A DNA stretch of 10,472 nt from an uncultured Eubacteriales bacterium (GCA_934630995.1 CAKTXU010000031.1:1-10472), one strand, 5' to 3'. Shown: positions 1 through 6,572, counted from the first letter of the stretch. Numbers and translations: made by a program. The notes: generated by a model from the sequence alone, not told the origin.

Positions 1-543
1 GTACTGACCGAACAGGTAGCCAATCTCCCGCGCGCCCACCCCGATATCACCGGCAGGCACATCCACATCGGCGCCGATATACCGGTACAGCTCGGTCATA
101 AAGCTCTTGCAAAAGGCCATGACCTCCCGGTCGGACTTGCCCTTCGGATCAAAATCAGAGCCGCCCTTGCCGCCGCCGATGGGCAGGCCGGTCAGGGAAT
201 TTTTGAATACCTGTTCAAAGCCCAGGAATTTAATAACGCTGAGATTCACGGAAGGATGCAGGCGCAGACCTCCCTTATAGGGGCCGATGGAATTGTTGAA
301 CTGCACGCGATAGCCGGTATTGACTTGTACCTGGCCGGCATCGTCCACCCACGGCACCTTGAACATGAGCTGGCGATCCGGCTCCACCAGCTGCTCGAGA
401 ACGCCGTCCCGGCGATATGCCGCCTCGTTGGCCTCAATGACCGGACGGAGGGATTCCAGCACCTCCTTGGTGGCCTGGAGGAACTCGGACTGACCCGCGT
501 TTTTCTGCTCTACCTTTGCTAAAACCTCGTCGATATAGGACAT
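1..543 (-). CDS. gdhA: NADP-specific glutamate dehydrogenase, N-terminal 181 codons (partial, runs off left edge)
   Basis: Catalyses reversible reductive amination of 2-oxoglutarate to glutamate, normally using NADPH in the cytoplasm. The visible N-terminal domain has PYKGGLR at residues 88-94, the catalytic-lysine motif GLPIGGGKGGSDFDPKG at 119-135 (Lys126) and PAGDIGVGAREIGY at 163-176 (catalytic Asp166). These are signatures of the hexameric bacterial family. The start is ATG at 541-543, with AAAGGAG (553-559 on the plus strand) nine bases upstream. The remaining roughly 260 residues, with the Rossmann NADP domain, lie outside the window. A perfect sigma-A promoter and a 5' leader hairpin precede it, so it is transcribed separately from the oxidoreductase gene behind it. 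Identity is very secure; NADP rather than NAD preference is inferred from family likeness. Confidence 0.96.
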   Translation of the reverse strand, partial: MSYIDEVLAKVEQKNAGQSEFLQATKEVLESLRPVIEANEAAYRRDGVLEQLVEPDRQLMFKVPWVDDAGQVQVNTGYRVQFNNSIGPYKGGLRLHPSVNLSVIKFLGFEQVFKNSLTGLPIGGGKGGSDFDPKGKSDREVMAFCKSFMTELYRYIGADVDVPAGDIGVGAREIGYLFGQY

Positions 544-593
544 GATGCACTGCTCCTTTGCATTTGTTGGCCGAGACGGATCCCGGACTCCTC

Positions 594-629
594 AAAAAAG
601 GCGCAGCAGGACCCGCCTGCAGCGCCTTT
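594..629 (-). terminator. Terminator-shaped hairpin at the 5' end of the gdhA leader (possible attenuator)
   Basis: In minus-strand RNA the arms 616-629 and 597-610 form a 14-position GC-rich stem with one A-A mismatch around a 5-nt loop (611-615). The run of six U from 594-599 overlaps the foot of the 3' arm and follows the GC part of the stem. This is the full anatomy of an intrinsic terminator. It sits only about 6 nt downstream of the predicted transcription start and about 50 nt upstream of the gdhA start codon. It may end read-through from the oxidoreductase gene, attenuate gdhA, or act as a protective 5' stem-loop. The structure is seen; the role is inferred. Confidence 0.7.
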
Positions 630-641
630 GCTACTGTTCCC

Positions 642-670
642 ATTATAGATTTTTGGTGGTTTCTTGTCAA
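642..670 (-). promoter_or_regulatory. Consensus sigma-A promoter of gdhA
   Basis: Read on the minus strand there is TTGACA (665-670), a 17-base spacer and TATAAT (642-647), matching consensus at all 12 positions with ideal spacing. Transcription would start near 634-636, giving a leader of about 90 nt before the gdhA ATG. The promoter lies about 80 bases beyond the stop of the upstream oxidoreductase gene, so gdhA has its own strong start. Confidence 0.88.
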
Positions 671-748
671 TCATTTTTTGCCGTTTATACGTGCTTTTTT
701 TGCTTTTTGGCATCCTTTCTGCAATGGCGTCCATCCCATCCTGCAAAC

Positions 749-2326
749 CTATCCATTTTGCCCACCGGCAGCGCCCTGCTTTTCCTCATGATACGCCTGT
801 TCTGTGTTGACGCTCCAGACGTTTTTCTTGTCCGGCCGGCCCACGCGTATGTTTTCAACGGCTTCAAAGGCGGTGGCCATGGAATGATCCATATTGTTAT
901 AACGGTGCTGGCCGTTGCGCCCGATACAGTAGAGGTTCCCAAACCCGTCCAGGAATTCCACCACGGCATCCATATCCGCATACCCGTCGAAATAGGCGGG
1001 GTACGCCTTTTTCACCCGTTCCCGATGAAAATCCCGTACCGCGCCGGGAGTCAGGATACCCATCTGCACCAGCTCCGCCTCGGCAAAAGCGGCGGTTTCC
1101 TCCTCCGACAGATTCCAGAACCCGTCTCCCTCAGTGCAGAAATACTCCAGGCCGATCCACACCGTATGCTCCGGGTCCTCCACCATATAGGGAGACCAGT
1201 TGTTGAAAATTTGAATTCTGCCCAGCTTGACCGCGGTTTCCTGCACATAAATCCAGCAGTCCGGCACAATATTGTTCAGCGTCTGGTGCTTTGTGCGGTT
1301 GACCAGATTGAGCTTGTCCACCAGCAGGCCCACCGTGACAAAGTCTCGGTAGGGCAGAGCCCGGGCGGCCTCCGCCGCTTTAGCGGGAACAGGCGCCCCC
1401 TCAAGGCCGGCTATCAAATCCTTGACCGGCATGGAGGACAAAAAAATGTCCCCCGCTATCTCCAGGGGTTCCTCTCCGCTGCGGCAGCCCAGGGATACCA
1501 CCTGTCCGTTTTCCGTGCGTACTGTTTCCACCCGGCAATTCCGGCGGATGATGCCGCCGCGATTCTCAACCTCCCCGGCCACCGTCTCCCACAGCTGACC
1601 CGGACCGAATTTAGGATACTTGTATTGCTCAATGAGAGAAGTCTCCACCTGCTTTCCACCACCGGGCAAAAGCCTGCGGAACACATCCTTCAGCACTGCG
1701 GCAATGGAGACGCCCTTAACCCGCTGAGCCCCCCAATCGGCGGAAATGTCCCGCGGATGACGTCCCCACAGCTTCTCGGTATACCCTTCAAAAAACATGC
1801 TGTATAATACGCGGCCAAACCGATTGATATAAAAATTTTCCAGAGAATCCTCAGGCAGCTTGCGGAACACGCTGTGCAGATAGCTGAATCCCGCCATTAT
1901 TGTCCGCTTGAGGCCCATATTGCGAAAGGTACGCAGGGACAGAGAGATGGGATAATCAAAAAAATGATTCAGATAGTAGATTCTGGAAACCCTGTCCCGG
2001 ATGAGCATCACCCGGTCTTCGGTTTCCGGGTCGGGACCACCGGGATTCCAGGGCTTATCTCGACCCAGCAGCTTATCGTCCAGGGCGGGGGAACCCTGGG
2101 TGGGCATGAGCTCCTCCCACCAGGCGGTGACCCGGTCATCCTTGGAGAAAAAACGGTGGCCACCGATATCCATCCGATTGCCGTGGTGCCGTACCGTCCG
2201 GGAGATGCCGCCGATTTCCCCGCTTTCCTCCAGTATCGTCACCGTGTATTCGTCCGGCGTACGCAGCAGCTCAAAAGCCGCCGTCAGTCCCGCGGGACCC
2301 GCCCCGATGATAACCACCTTTTTCAT
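749..2326 (-). CDS. FAD-dependent oxidoreductase, UDP-galactopyranose mutase / protoporphyrinogen oxidase-like
   Basis: A 525-residue predicted cytoplasmic flavoprotein. The N-terminus has the dinucleotide-binding motif VIIGAGPAGL (residues 5-14), an acidic end to the second beta strand (ILEE), then GGISRTV (39-45) and MDIGGHRFFSK (52-62), the pattern of amine-oxidase-like and UDP-galactopyranose-mutase-like enzymes. FEGYTEKLWGRHP follows in the middle. A C-terminal FAD-contact segment at about 465-492 (CIGRNGQHRYNNMDHSMATA) closes the fold. Family members often sit with polysaccharide genes, but the substrate cannot be read from sequence. The ATG at 2324-2326 has only a weak GGAAGGG about 10 nt upstream. 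It has its own promoter (2377-2406) and is followed by gdhA in a separate transcription unit. True protoporphyrinogen oxidase activity is unlikely given the GGHRFF motif and lack of heme neighbours. Confidence 0.85.
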   Translation of the reverse strand: MKKVVIIGAGPAGLTAAFELLRTPDEYTVTILEESGEIGGISRTVRHHGNRMDIGGHRFFSKDDRVTAWWEELMPTQGSPALDDKLLGRDKPWNPGGPDPETEDRVMLIRDRVSRIYYLNHFFDYPISLSLRTFRNMGLKRTIMAGFSYLHSVFRKLPEDSLENFYINRFGRVLYSMFFEGYTEKLWGRHPRDISADWGAQRVKGVSIAAVLKDVFRRLLPGGGKQVETSLIEQYKYPKFGPGQLWETVAGEVENRGGIIRRNCRVETVRTENGQVVSLGCRSGEEPLEIAGDIFLSSMPVKDLIAGLEGAPVPAKAAEAARALPYRDFVTVGLLVDKLNLVNRTKHQTLNNIVPDCWIYVQETAVKLGRIQIFNNWSPYMVEDPEHTVWIGLEYFCTEGDGFWNLSEEETAAFAEAELVQMGILTPGAVRDFHRERVKKAYPAYFDGYADMDAVVEFLDGFGNLYCIGRNGQHRYNNMDHSMATAFEAVENIRVGRPDKKNVWSVNTEQAYHEEKQGAAGGQNG

Positions 2327-2376
2327 GTCATCCAGCCCTTCCCGGCCCCGGGCGCCGCCGCCGGCCGTGTAATCCC

Positions 2377-2406
2377 ATCATACGGCAAGCCTGCCGCCCC
2401 TGTCAA
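2377..2406 (-). promoter_or_regulatory. Sigma-A promoter of the FAD oxidoreductase gene
   Basis: On the minus strand: TTGACA (2401-2406), 18-base spacer, TATGAT (2377-2382); predicted start near 2370, giving a leader of about 45 nt. The spacer holds a CGGCA-4 nt-TGCCG inverted repeat at 2384-2397, which could be an operator or chance in GC-rich DNA. The leader is itself very GC-rich and self-complementary (2343-2368). Confidence 0.65.
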
Positions 2407-2492
2407 CCGTTTCCTGTCGCTTATCATGAAATAGGTGGACAAAAAAGCGTTATTTGTTGCAGTTTATACGTTCCTTAACAGGCGACCATATT

Positions 2493-3206
2493 TCATTCGC
2501 TGGTATCGCTTTGTATTTTCTTCGCCAGCACCAAGTCGCTGACACAATCTATTTCCGTCCACTGATAACTAGAGATGTCATCATAATACAGGCAGAAATT
2601 ATCTTTAAAAATCATTTGCACGAGGACATCCTCATACCACTGATCGTAAAGCCCTTGCTCGATCATATCCTCAAGTTCGCGTTTATAACTTTTCAAGGTC
2701 TTTCTGTCCAGTTTTGCAACTCCGGCATATTCCCCGCAATACTCATCCAGACCTTTGCTCATAACGACAACCTTGTCACCATTCACCTGTACGTTATAGT
2801 CACCATCCTTTTTTATGGAACTGTCCAACAAAATCGTGGGCTTGTCCCTGCGCCTGCAAAGTACATCACGTACCAATTCATCAGAAACGACAATATCTCC
2901 ATTGATAAGTACGACCATGTCATCATTCAAATATTCCCGTGCAAACCAGAGGGAGGCTATAGAATTCGTCACCTGATAAAATGGATTGTAGACAAAGGTA
3001 ACCCCTTGAATGCTTTCTTCAATTTTTTGATGCATAAAACCGGTTACTGCAACAATCCGAGCCGTAGCATCATATTTTTGTATGAGCCTTACCATACGTT
3101 TCAAAACTGTAATATCCTCATCCAGTTTGTATAAGGTTTTAGGATAATTAAGAGTTAATGGATGGAGACGAGTCCCCTTACCCGCTATCAAAAATATATA
3201 TGTCAT
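2493..3206 (-). CDS. NTP-transferase of the LicC/PntC type (phosphocholine or 2-aminoethylphosphonate cytidylyltransferase-like)
   Basis: Predicted to transfer a nucleotidyl group from an NTP (CTP in characterised relatives) to a small phosphate or phosphonate head group. Numbered from the chosen start, it has IAGKGTRLHPLTLNYPKTL at 7-25 (nucleotide-binding loop, Arg13 and Lys23), INGD at 101-104 (metal-binding Asp104), GEYAGVAKL at 158-166 and WTEIDCVSDL at 216-225 (second metal-site Asp220). Length (237 aa) and motif order fit LicC and PntC rather than long sugar nucleotidyltransferases. The frame also has an ATG four codons upstream (3216-3218), but AAGGG lies almost against it. The second ATG at 3204-3206 (MTYIFLIAGKG) gives workable spacing of about 13 nt and a family-like N-terminus. 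The gene is AT-rich compared with its flanks. It is now cut off from the DUF2284 and aminotransferase genes by the insertion element. UTP-sugar activity cannot be excluded. Confidence 0.82.
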   Translation of the reverse strand: MTYIFLIAGKGTRLHPLTLNYPKTLYKLDEDITVLKRMVRLIQKYDATARIVAVTGFMHQKIEESIQGVTFVYNPFYQVTNSIASLWFAREYLNDDMVVLINGDIVVSDELVRDVLCRRRDKPTILLDSSIKKDGDYNVQVNGDKVVVMSKGLDEYCGEYAGVAKLDRKTLKSYKRELEDMIEQGLYDQWYEDVLVQMIFKDNFCLYYDDISSYQWTEIDCVSDLVLAKKIQSDTSE

Positions 3207-3326
3207 TTTAACAATCATTCCCTTGTATTATAAAGTAGTAGTTTATAGAGCCCCTCTCCAAGGGCAATGCTACACTGAAAAGGATGCAGTAGATTAGTGA
3301 ATCACTCCGACCACAAGATGGTTCTT

Positions 3327-3350
3327 AAAAGGCTCCGGCCACAGCCCTTT
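3327..3350. other. Stem-loop between the nucleotidyltransferase gene and the insertion element
   Basis: AAAAGGCT and AGCCCTTT arms (3327-3334 and 3343-3350) form an 8-bp stem with one G-U pair and an 8-nt loop. Read on either strand the 3' arm ends in three or four U, so it is at best a weak bidirectional terminator. The rest of 3219-3360 holds no supported gene. A TATAAT-like hexamer at 3227-3232 (minus) lies close to the nucleotidyltransferase start but has no good -35. Confidence 0.35.
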
Positions 3351-3360
3351 GCAGAATTGT

Positions 3361-3370
3361 TAATTAGTTA
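3361..3370 (+). repeat. Left subterminal inverted repeat of the IS
   Basis: TAATTAGTTA, the exact reverse complement of 4754-4763. It lies about 90 nt before the transposase start. Confidence 0.6.
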
Positions 3371-3459
3371 AATACCACCAGACAGTTGATGTAGAACAAG
3401 GTTACAAGGCAAAGATCCTGCGGGAACAGCATCAACAACCTAAAAAAGGAGGTATTGCT

Positions 3460-4626
3460 ATGGTCTGCGTTGGAACCGATGTGGCAAAAGACAAGCACGA
3501 CTGCTCTATTCTCAGCTCGGAGGGCAAAGTCCTGGCGGATGGGTTCACGATACCTAACACCATGGATGGGTTTCGGAGTCTGCTGAAGAGAATCCAGTCG
3601 GTCACTACACCCCGGGTCAAAATAAGAGTAGGGCTTGAGGCAACAGGGCACTACAGCTACAATTTCCTGGGGTTCCTTCTTGACAGCTGTCTGGCCACCT
3701 ATGTATGGAATCACCTGCATACCAACTTCTACCGGAAAAGCCTCTCCTTACGGAAAACCAAGACCTACCGAATGGACGCGCGTACCATTGCGGCGATGCT
3801 CATATCTGATGTGGGCCTCAAGCCCTACACGGACACAGTGTGCCACAATGAGGAACTGAGGTCACTGACCAGATACCGCTTTGACAAGGTCTGGGAGCGG
3901 GCCAAGCTGAAGCAGGCCGTCTCACGGCTGGTCTGCATTCTATTTCCAGAGTTGGAGAAGCTCGTGCCGTCTCTCCACACGGTCTCGATCTACACCCTGC
4001 TAGATGAGTTTCCGGGGACCACGCAAATTGCCGGGGCTTATGAAGTTCCTTCTTACCGACGCCTCTAAAGGCCGGTATGGGCGGATATGGCGCTCATCCT
4101 CCGGTACACCGCCACGGACTACATTGGCTCTGTTATGCCTGCCAAGTCGCTGGAACTCCGGCATACCATCCGCATCATCCGGGAACTGGACAAAGAGAGC
4201 GAGGAAGTAGAAACCTCCATCCAGGGCATCATGGAAAGGCACCATTTCCCCATTATCACCATCCCAGGCATTGATTTCCGCATGGGCGCCATGATCCTGG
4301 CCGAGGTGGTGAACTTCTCCCGCTTCAATTCTCCAGACAAGGTTTTCGCGTTTTTTGGTCTATCACCCTCTACCTACCAATCCGGCCAGCTCAACAACTG
4401 CTACGTTCATATGGAGAAGCGAGGGTCCAGGTATCTGCGATTTGCACTCTACAAAGCCGCCAAATATGTCTGCCACTGGGACCCCACCTCCCGGGCTTAT
4501 CTCACCAAGAAGATAGTTGAAGGCAAGCACGACAACGTAGCCCTTTCCCACGCGGCCAAGAAACTGGTTCGGCTCATCTACGCCTGAGAGAAATCAGGCC
4601 AGCCATATCAACAAGCCGCCGCCTAA
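3460..4626 (+). pseudogene. IS110-family transposase, disrupted (frameshifts, nonsense, catalytic substitution)
   Basis: The intact protein would be a DEDD/serine recombinase of roughly 390 residues guided by a bridge RNA. The start is ATG 3460 with AAGGAGG (3446-3452) seven bases upstream. The N-terminal RuvC-like domain keeps Asp7 (GTDVAKDK), Glu60 (GLEATGHYSY) and Asp106, but the expected KTDxxDA reads KTYRMDA, replacing the third catalytic acid with Tyr103 (codon 3766). After TTQIAGA the reading moves to the next frame at about 4037-4042 for KFLLTDASKGRYGR, then back at about 4080-4085 for DMALILRYTATDYIGS; staying in the first frame meets TAA at 4066. The C-terminal domain keeps PGIDFRMGAMILAE and the catalytic-serine motif PSTYQSGQ (Ser codon 4381). 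An in-frame TGA at 4585-4587 precedes a family-like tail, EKSGQPYQQAAA, ending in TAA at 4624-4626. Activity in cis is very unlikely. Confidence 0.85.
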
Positions 4627-4753
4627 TCTCTATGCCAGCTCTGCGGCGTCCTTGCGGACGTCTGCTTTGTTATGCCTTTCTTGTTTCATCTCCTTCACAA
4701 ATTTTCCCGCTTTCCGGCTTGACTTTTAATAGTTAGTCTTTCATGCTTCATGC
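4627..4753 (+). ncRNA. Candidate bridge-RNA region in the IS right end
   Basis: About 130 noncoding bases between the ancestral transposase stop and the right inverted repeat. It contains a 7-bp stem with TTGC loop (GGCGTCC 4645-4651, GGACGTC 4656-4662) and, at the edge, a TAGTTAG/CTAACTA stem (4730-4736 with 4753-4759) that overlaps the terminal repeat. In the IS1111 subgroup the bridge RNA comes from the noncoding end downstream of the transposase, so position fits. I cannot define guide loops or confirm expression, and the element is decayed. Confidence 0.3.
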
Positions 4754-4763
4754 TAACTAATTA
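4754..4763 (+). repeat. Right subterminal inverted repeat of the IS
   Basis: TAACTAATTA, the exact reverse complement of 3361-3370. It lies 10 nt from the DUF2284 stop codon. Confidence 0.6.
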
Positions 4764-4773
4764 GGTAGGCAAC

Positions 4774-5313
4774 TCACCATAATAGCAGGCCAATGCGAGT
4801 AATGTGCTTTGTTGCCGGGAAGGAAATGTCGATATCAGCCTTCTCTGCTGACTTTACCACGTTCACGCCCGTTGCCTCGAGGGGCGTACGCGCCTTATAC
4901 GGATTGTTGCAACGCTCCTTACCACATCCGTTTTTACACAATTTGCATGAGCCACCAATAAAACTTAAATAAATTGGGGCGCCCCGTTGTAACAGATACT
5001 TTTCCATATGCAGCAATGCACGATGGAGAATCACAGAGGACTCGGTACGTATATCCGCGTAGTTTTGCTCGGTAACAGGCATATCAAGCCATACAAAAGC
5101 ACCGTTGTCAAACTCCTCCATCATTTTTGGATAATCAATAGGCGGAAGACGTGGCGGACACTTCCAGCTGACACCATATCGGGCGCAGTAGAAGCAGCTC
5201 ATTTTTACCCTTTCTTCAAATATGAGTTCCGATGGCTTCAGATATGCCATTTCTATGCTGGGAAATTTTTCGCGGCCATACTGTAATATCTCATCAACTC
5301 GAATGTCCATCAT
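4774..5313 (-). CDS. DUF2284 family cysteine-rich putative metal-binding protein
   Basis: A 179-residue soluble protein of unknown function. It carries two cysteine clusters typical of the family: CFYCARYGVSWKCPP (Cys40, 43, 52) and GGSCKLCKNGCGKERCNNP (Cys123, 126, 130, 135), followed by the family signature ARTPLEATGVNVV (141-153). The second cluster, CX2CX3CX4C, looks ferredoxin-like, so an iron-sulfur centre is plausible but unproven. The start is one of two adjacent ATGs (5311-5313 taken). AGGAAAGG lies about 14 nt upstream, a long spacing. It follows the aminotransferase gene by 70 nt on the same strand, so co-transcription is likely. The IS lies 10 nt past its stop, but the C-terminus ends at a family-like place, so I do not call it truncated. 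Its role beside a nucleotidyltransferase and aminotransferase is unknown. Confidence 0.85.
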   Translation of the reverse strand: MMDIRVDEILQYGREKFPSIEMAYLKPSELIFEERVKMSCFYCARYGVSWKCPPRLPPIDYPKMMEEFDNGAFVWLDMPVTEQNYADIRTESSVILHRALLHMEKYLLQRGAPIYLSFIGGSCKLCKNGCGKERCNNPYKARTPLEATGVNVVKSAEKADIDISFPATKHITRIGLLLW

Positions 5314-5383
5314 ATTTTCAATTCATGCCTTTCCTGCCTCTCATTTGGAAAAATCACAATACCATTCGGAGGGACAATGGCTC

Positions 5384-6451
5384 TCACACCCTGTGTAGAA
5401 CCTCCTGCAACTTTCCGATCAAAGGAGCATTTTCTTCGATTGTATGATTTCCTATGTGCGCCACGCGGAGCACCTTGTTTTTTAAATCACCACCGCATGG
5501 GGTCAGCACAATATCATATTCGTTCTTTAATATTTCATACACGATTGACGCATTTTCCCGAGGGAAAAGTAAGGGTGATGCCGCATAGGAAATGGGATAT
5601 GACGGCAAATACAATTCCGTCTCACTCAAGCGTCTCCTAAAATCACTTACCATAAACCGCAGATAAGCCAGACGGTTTTCAAGTCCTTCTTCTTCTATAC
5701 TATGCAACATATCGTTAAGCTGTAAAGCGGTTCCTACAGCTGGCGTAAAGGGAGTTTGTCCACGTTTGAGATTGTCAATATGATCTACAAAGTTAAAATA
5801 CAGCGTTTTAGGATGGTTATTCATCACCTTTTCTTTATAAAGGCGATCACTGAGTACAACTACTGCCATACCTGGTGCAATTGCCAGTCCCTTTTGACTG
5901 CTTAAAATAGTAGCATCTATCCCGTATTCAACCATATTATATTCATCAGCCATAAAAGAACTGATAGCATCTACAATAAAATACAGCCCGTTACGACGGC
6001 AAAAAGCTGCCAGCATATTCACATCATACAACTGACCAGTTGAAGTTTCGTGAATATTGACAACTAGAGCCGTATACTTCTTACCCTCATATTGTTGCAA
6101 CTGCTTTTCCGTCAGTTTTTCTCCAAAAGCTAACATGAGGGCATCATATGGAATGCCATGAATATCGCATATTTCGACAAATCTATGGCCAAAAATACCG
6201 CCGTCAATAATCAACAGTTTATCAGTCTCAGTAAAGCAGTTCATGATAGTCGCTTCCATTGCAGCCGTTCCGGATGCCGTTAAGAAGACCGTTTTTGCGT
6301 TATCTTCAGCAGATAAATGTTTTTTCAGCAAACGTTCAGAATCCAGCATTATTTCCGAAAACTCAGGTGTACGAAAATATGGTATTTGCTGTGCCGCGAC
6401 CTCCAGTGTACGCGGATACATGGCAACCGGGCCTAAAGCAAATAATTTCAT
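5384..6451 (-). CDS. Class V PLP-dependent aminotransferase, PhnW (2-aminoethylphosphonate transaminase)-like
   Basis: A 355-residue fold-type I PLP enzyme of the alanine-glyoxylate / 2-aminoethylphosphonate transaminase group. Visible motifs are LGPVAMYPRTLEV (6-18), the cofactor-phosphate segment ASGTAAMEA (59-67), NIHETSTGQ (132-140), DAISS (161-165, Asp for the pyridine nitrogen), SSQKGLA (184-190, Schiff-base Lys187), TPFTPAVG (233-240) and the substrate-carboxylate arginine in VLRVAHIGN (Arg329). Length fits the family, so the C-terminus is complete. AAAGGA lies 11 nt before the ATG. It heads the presumed operon with DUF2284 and, before the IS arrived, the nucleotidyltransferase. Known PntC-PhnW pairings, including natural fusions, suggest it supplies or consumes an amino-alkyl phosphonate. 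Serine-glyoxylate or alanine-glyoxylate specificity is the main alternative. Confidence 0.85.
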   Translation of the reverse strand: MKLFALGPVAMYPRTLEVAAQQIPYFRTPEFSEIMLDSERLLKKHLSAEDNAKTVFLTASGTAAMEATIMNCFTETDKLLIIDGGIFGHRFVEICDIHGIPYDALMLAFGEKLTEKQLQQYEGKKYTALVVNIHETSTGQLYDVNMLAAFCRRNGLYFIVDAISSFMADEYNMVEYGIDATILSSQKGLAIAPGMAVVVLSDRLYKEKVMNNHPKTLYFNFVDHIDNLKRGQTPFTPAVGTALQLNDMLHSIEEEGLENRLAYLRFMVSDFRRRLSETELYLPSYPISYAASPLLFPRENASIVYEILKNEYDIVLTPCGGDLKNKVLRVAHIGNHTIEENAPLIGKLQEVLHRV

Positions 6452-6498
6452 ACCTATTCCATTCCTTTACATACAATACATTTTTAAATCCAGAATTC

Positions 6499-6526
6499 AG
6501 TATAACACGTTTTTCCGGAATTTCAA
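6499..6526 (-). promoter_or_regulatory. Sigma-A promoter of the aminotransferase operon
   Basis: On the minus strand: TTGAAA (6521-6526), 16-base spacer, TATACT (6499-6504). Start expected near 6492, a leader of about 40 nt. The spacer contains an 8-bp palindrome TTCCGGAA (6513-6520), a possible operator. This is the only good promoter seen upstream of the DUF2284 gene. Confidence 0.65.
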
Positions 6527-6544
6527 CCACTGTGTAAACCCCCT

Positions 6545-6568
6545 CCACCAAACCTTTCCGTTCGGTGG
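6545..6568 (-). terminator. Stem-loop after sigK, probable weak terminator
   Basis: CCACCAAAC (6545-6553) and GTTCGGTGG (6560-6568) pair over nine positions (one G-U) with a 6-nt loop, a few bases past the sigK stop. No U-run follows on the minus strand, so termination would be inefficient or factor-assisted. Confidence 0.45.
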
Positions 6569-6572
6569 TAGA

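Larger units (their letters stand above)
3361..4763 (+). mobile_element. IS110-family insertion sequence, IS1111-like layout, degenerate
   Basis: The only plus-strand gene in the window, an IS110-family DEDD transposase remnant, sits between perfect 10-bp inverted repeats (3361-3370 and 4754-4763). IS110 proper lacks terminal inverted repeats, while the IS1111 subgroup has short subterminal ones and a long noncoding end downstream of the transposase. Here the left noncoding part is about 90 nt and the right about 135 nt, which fits IS1111. The true ends should lie a few bases outside the repeats; no target duplication is evident, as expected for the family. The left end also holds a GTTGATG/CATCAAC stem (3385-3391 with 3430-3436). 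The element separates DUF2284 (its stop lies 10 nt from the right repeat) from the nucleotidyltransferase gene. Confidence 0.75.

Noticed and set aside
519..746. Lysine-rich minus-strand open frame between the FAD gene and gdhA, with AAAGG just before an internal ATG
   Set aside because: Its codons coincide with a perfect sigma-A promoter and the leader hairpin, and it runs into gdhA out of frame; the regulatory reading explains the sequence better.
542..1807. Long plus-strand open frame (421 codons) opposite the FAD oxidoreductase and gdhA promoter
   Set aside because: It is antisense to a gene with clear flavoprotein motifs, has no recognisable domains and no convincing ribosome binding site; it is a GC-driven shadow.
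3364..3720. 118-codon minus-strand open frame across the left end of the IS
   Set aside because: It is antisense to the transposase catalytic domain and the IS left end; no motifs.
5313..5420. Minus-strand open stretch after the aminotransferase (reads IVPPNGIVIFPNERQE, ending at a TGA overlapping the DUF2284 ATG)
   Set aside because: It looks protein-like and could hint at a frameshifted extension or a coupling peptide, but the aminotransferase already ends at the family's usual place and there is no start codon with a ribosome binding site.
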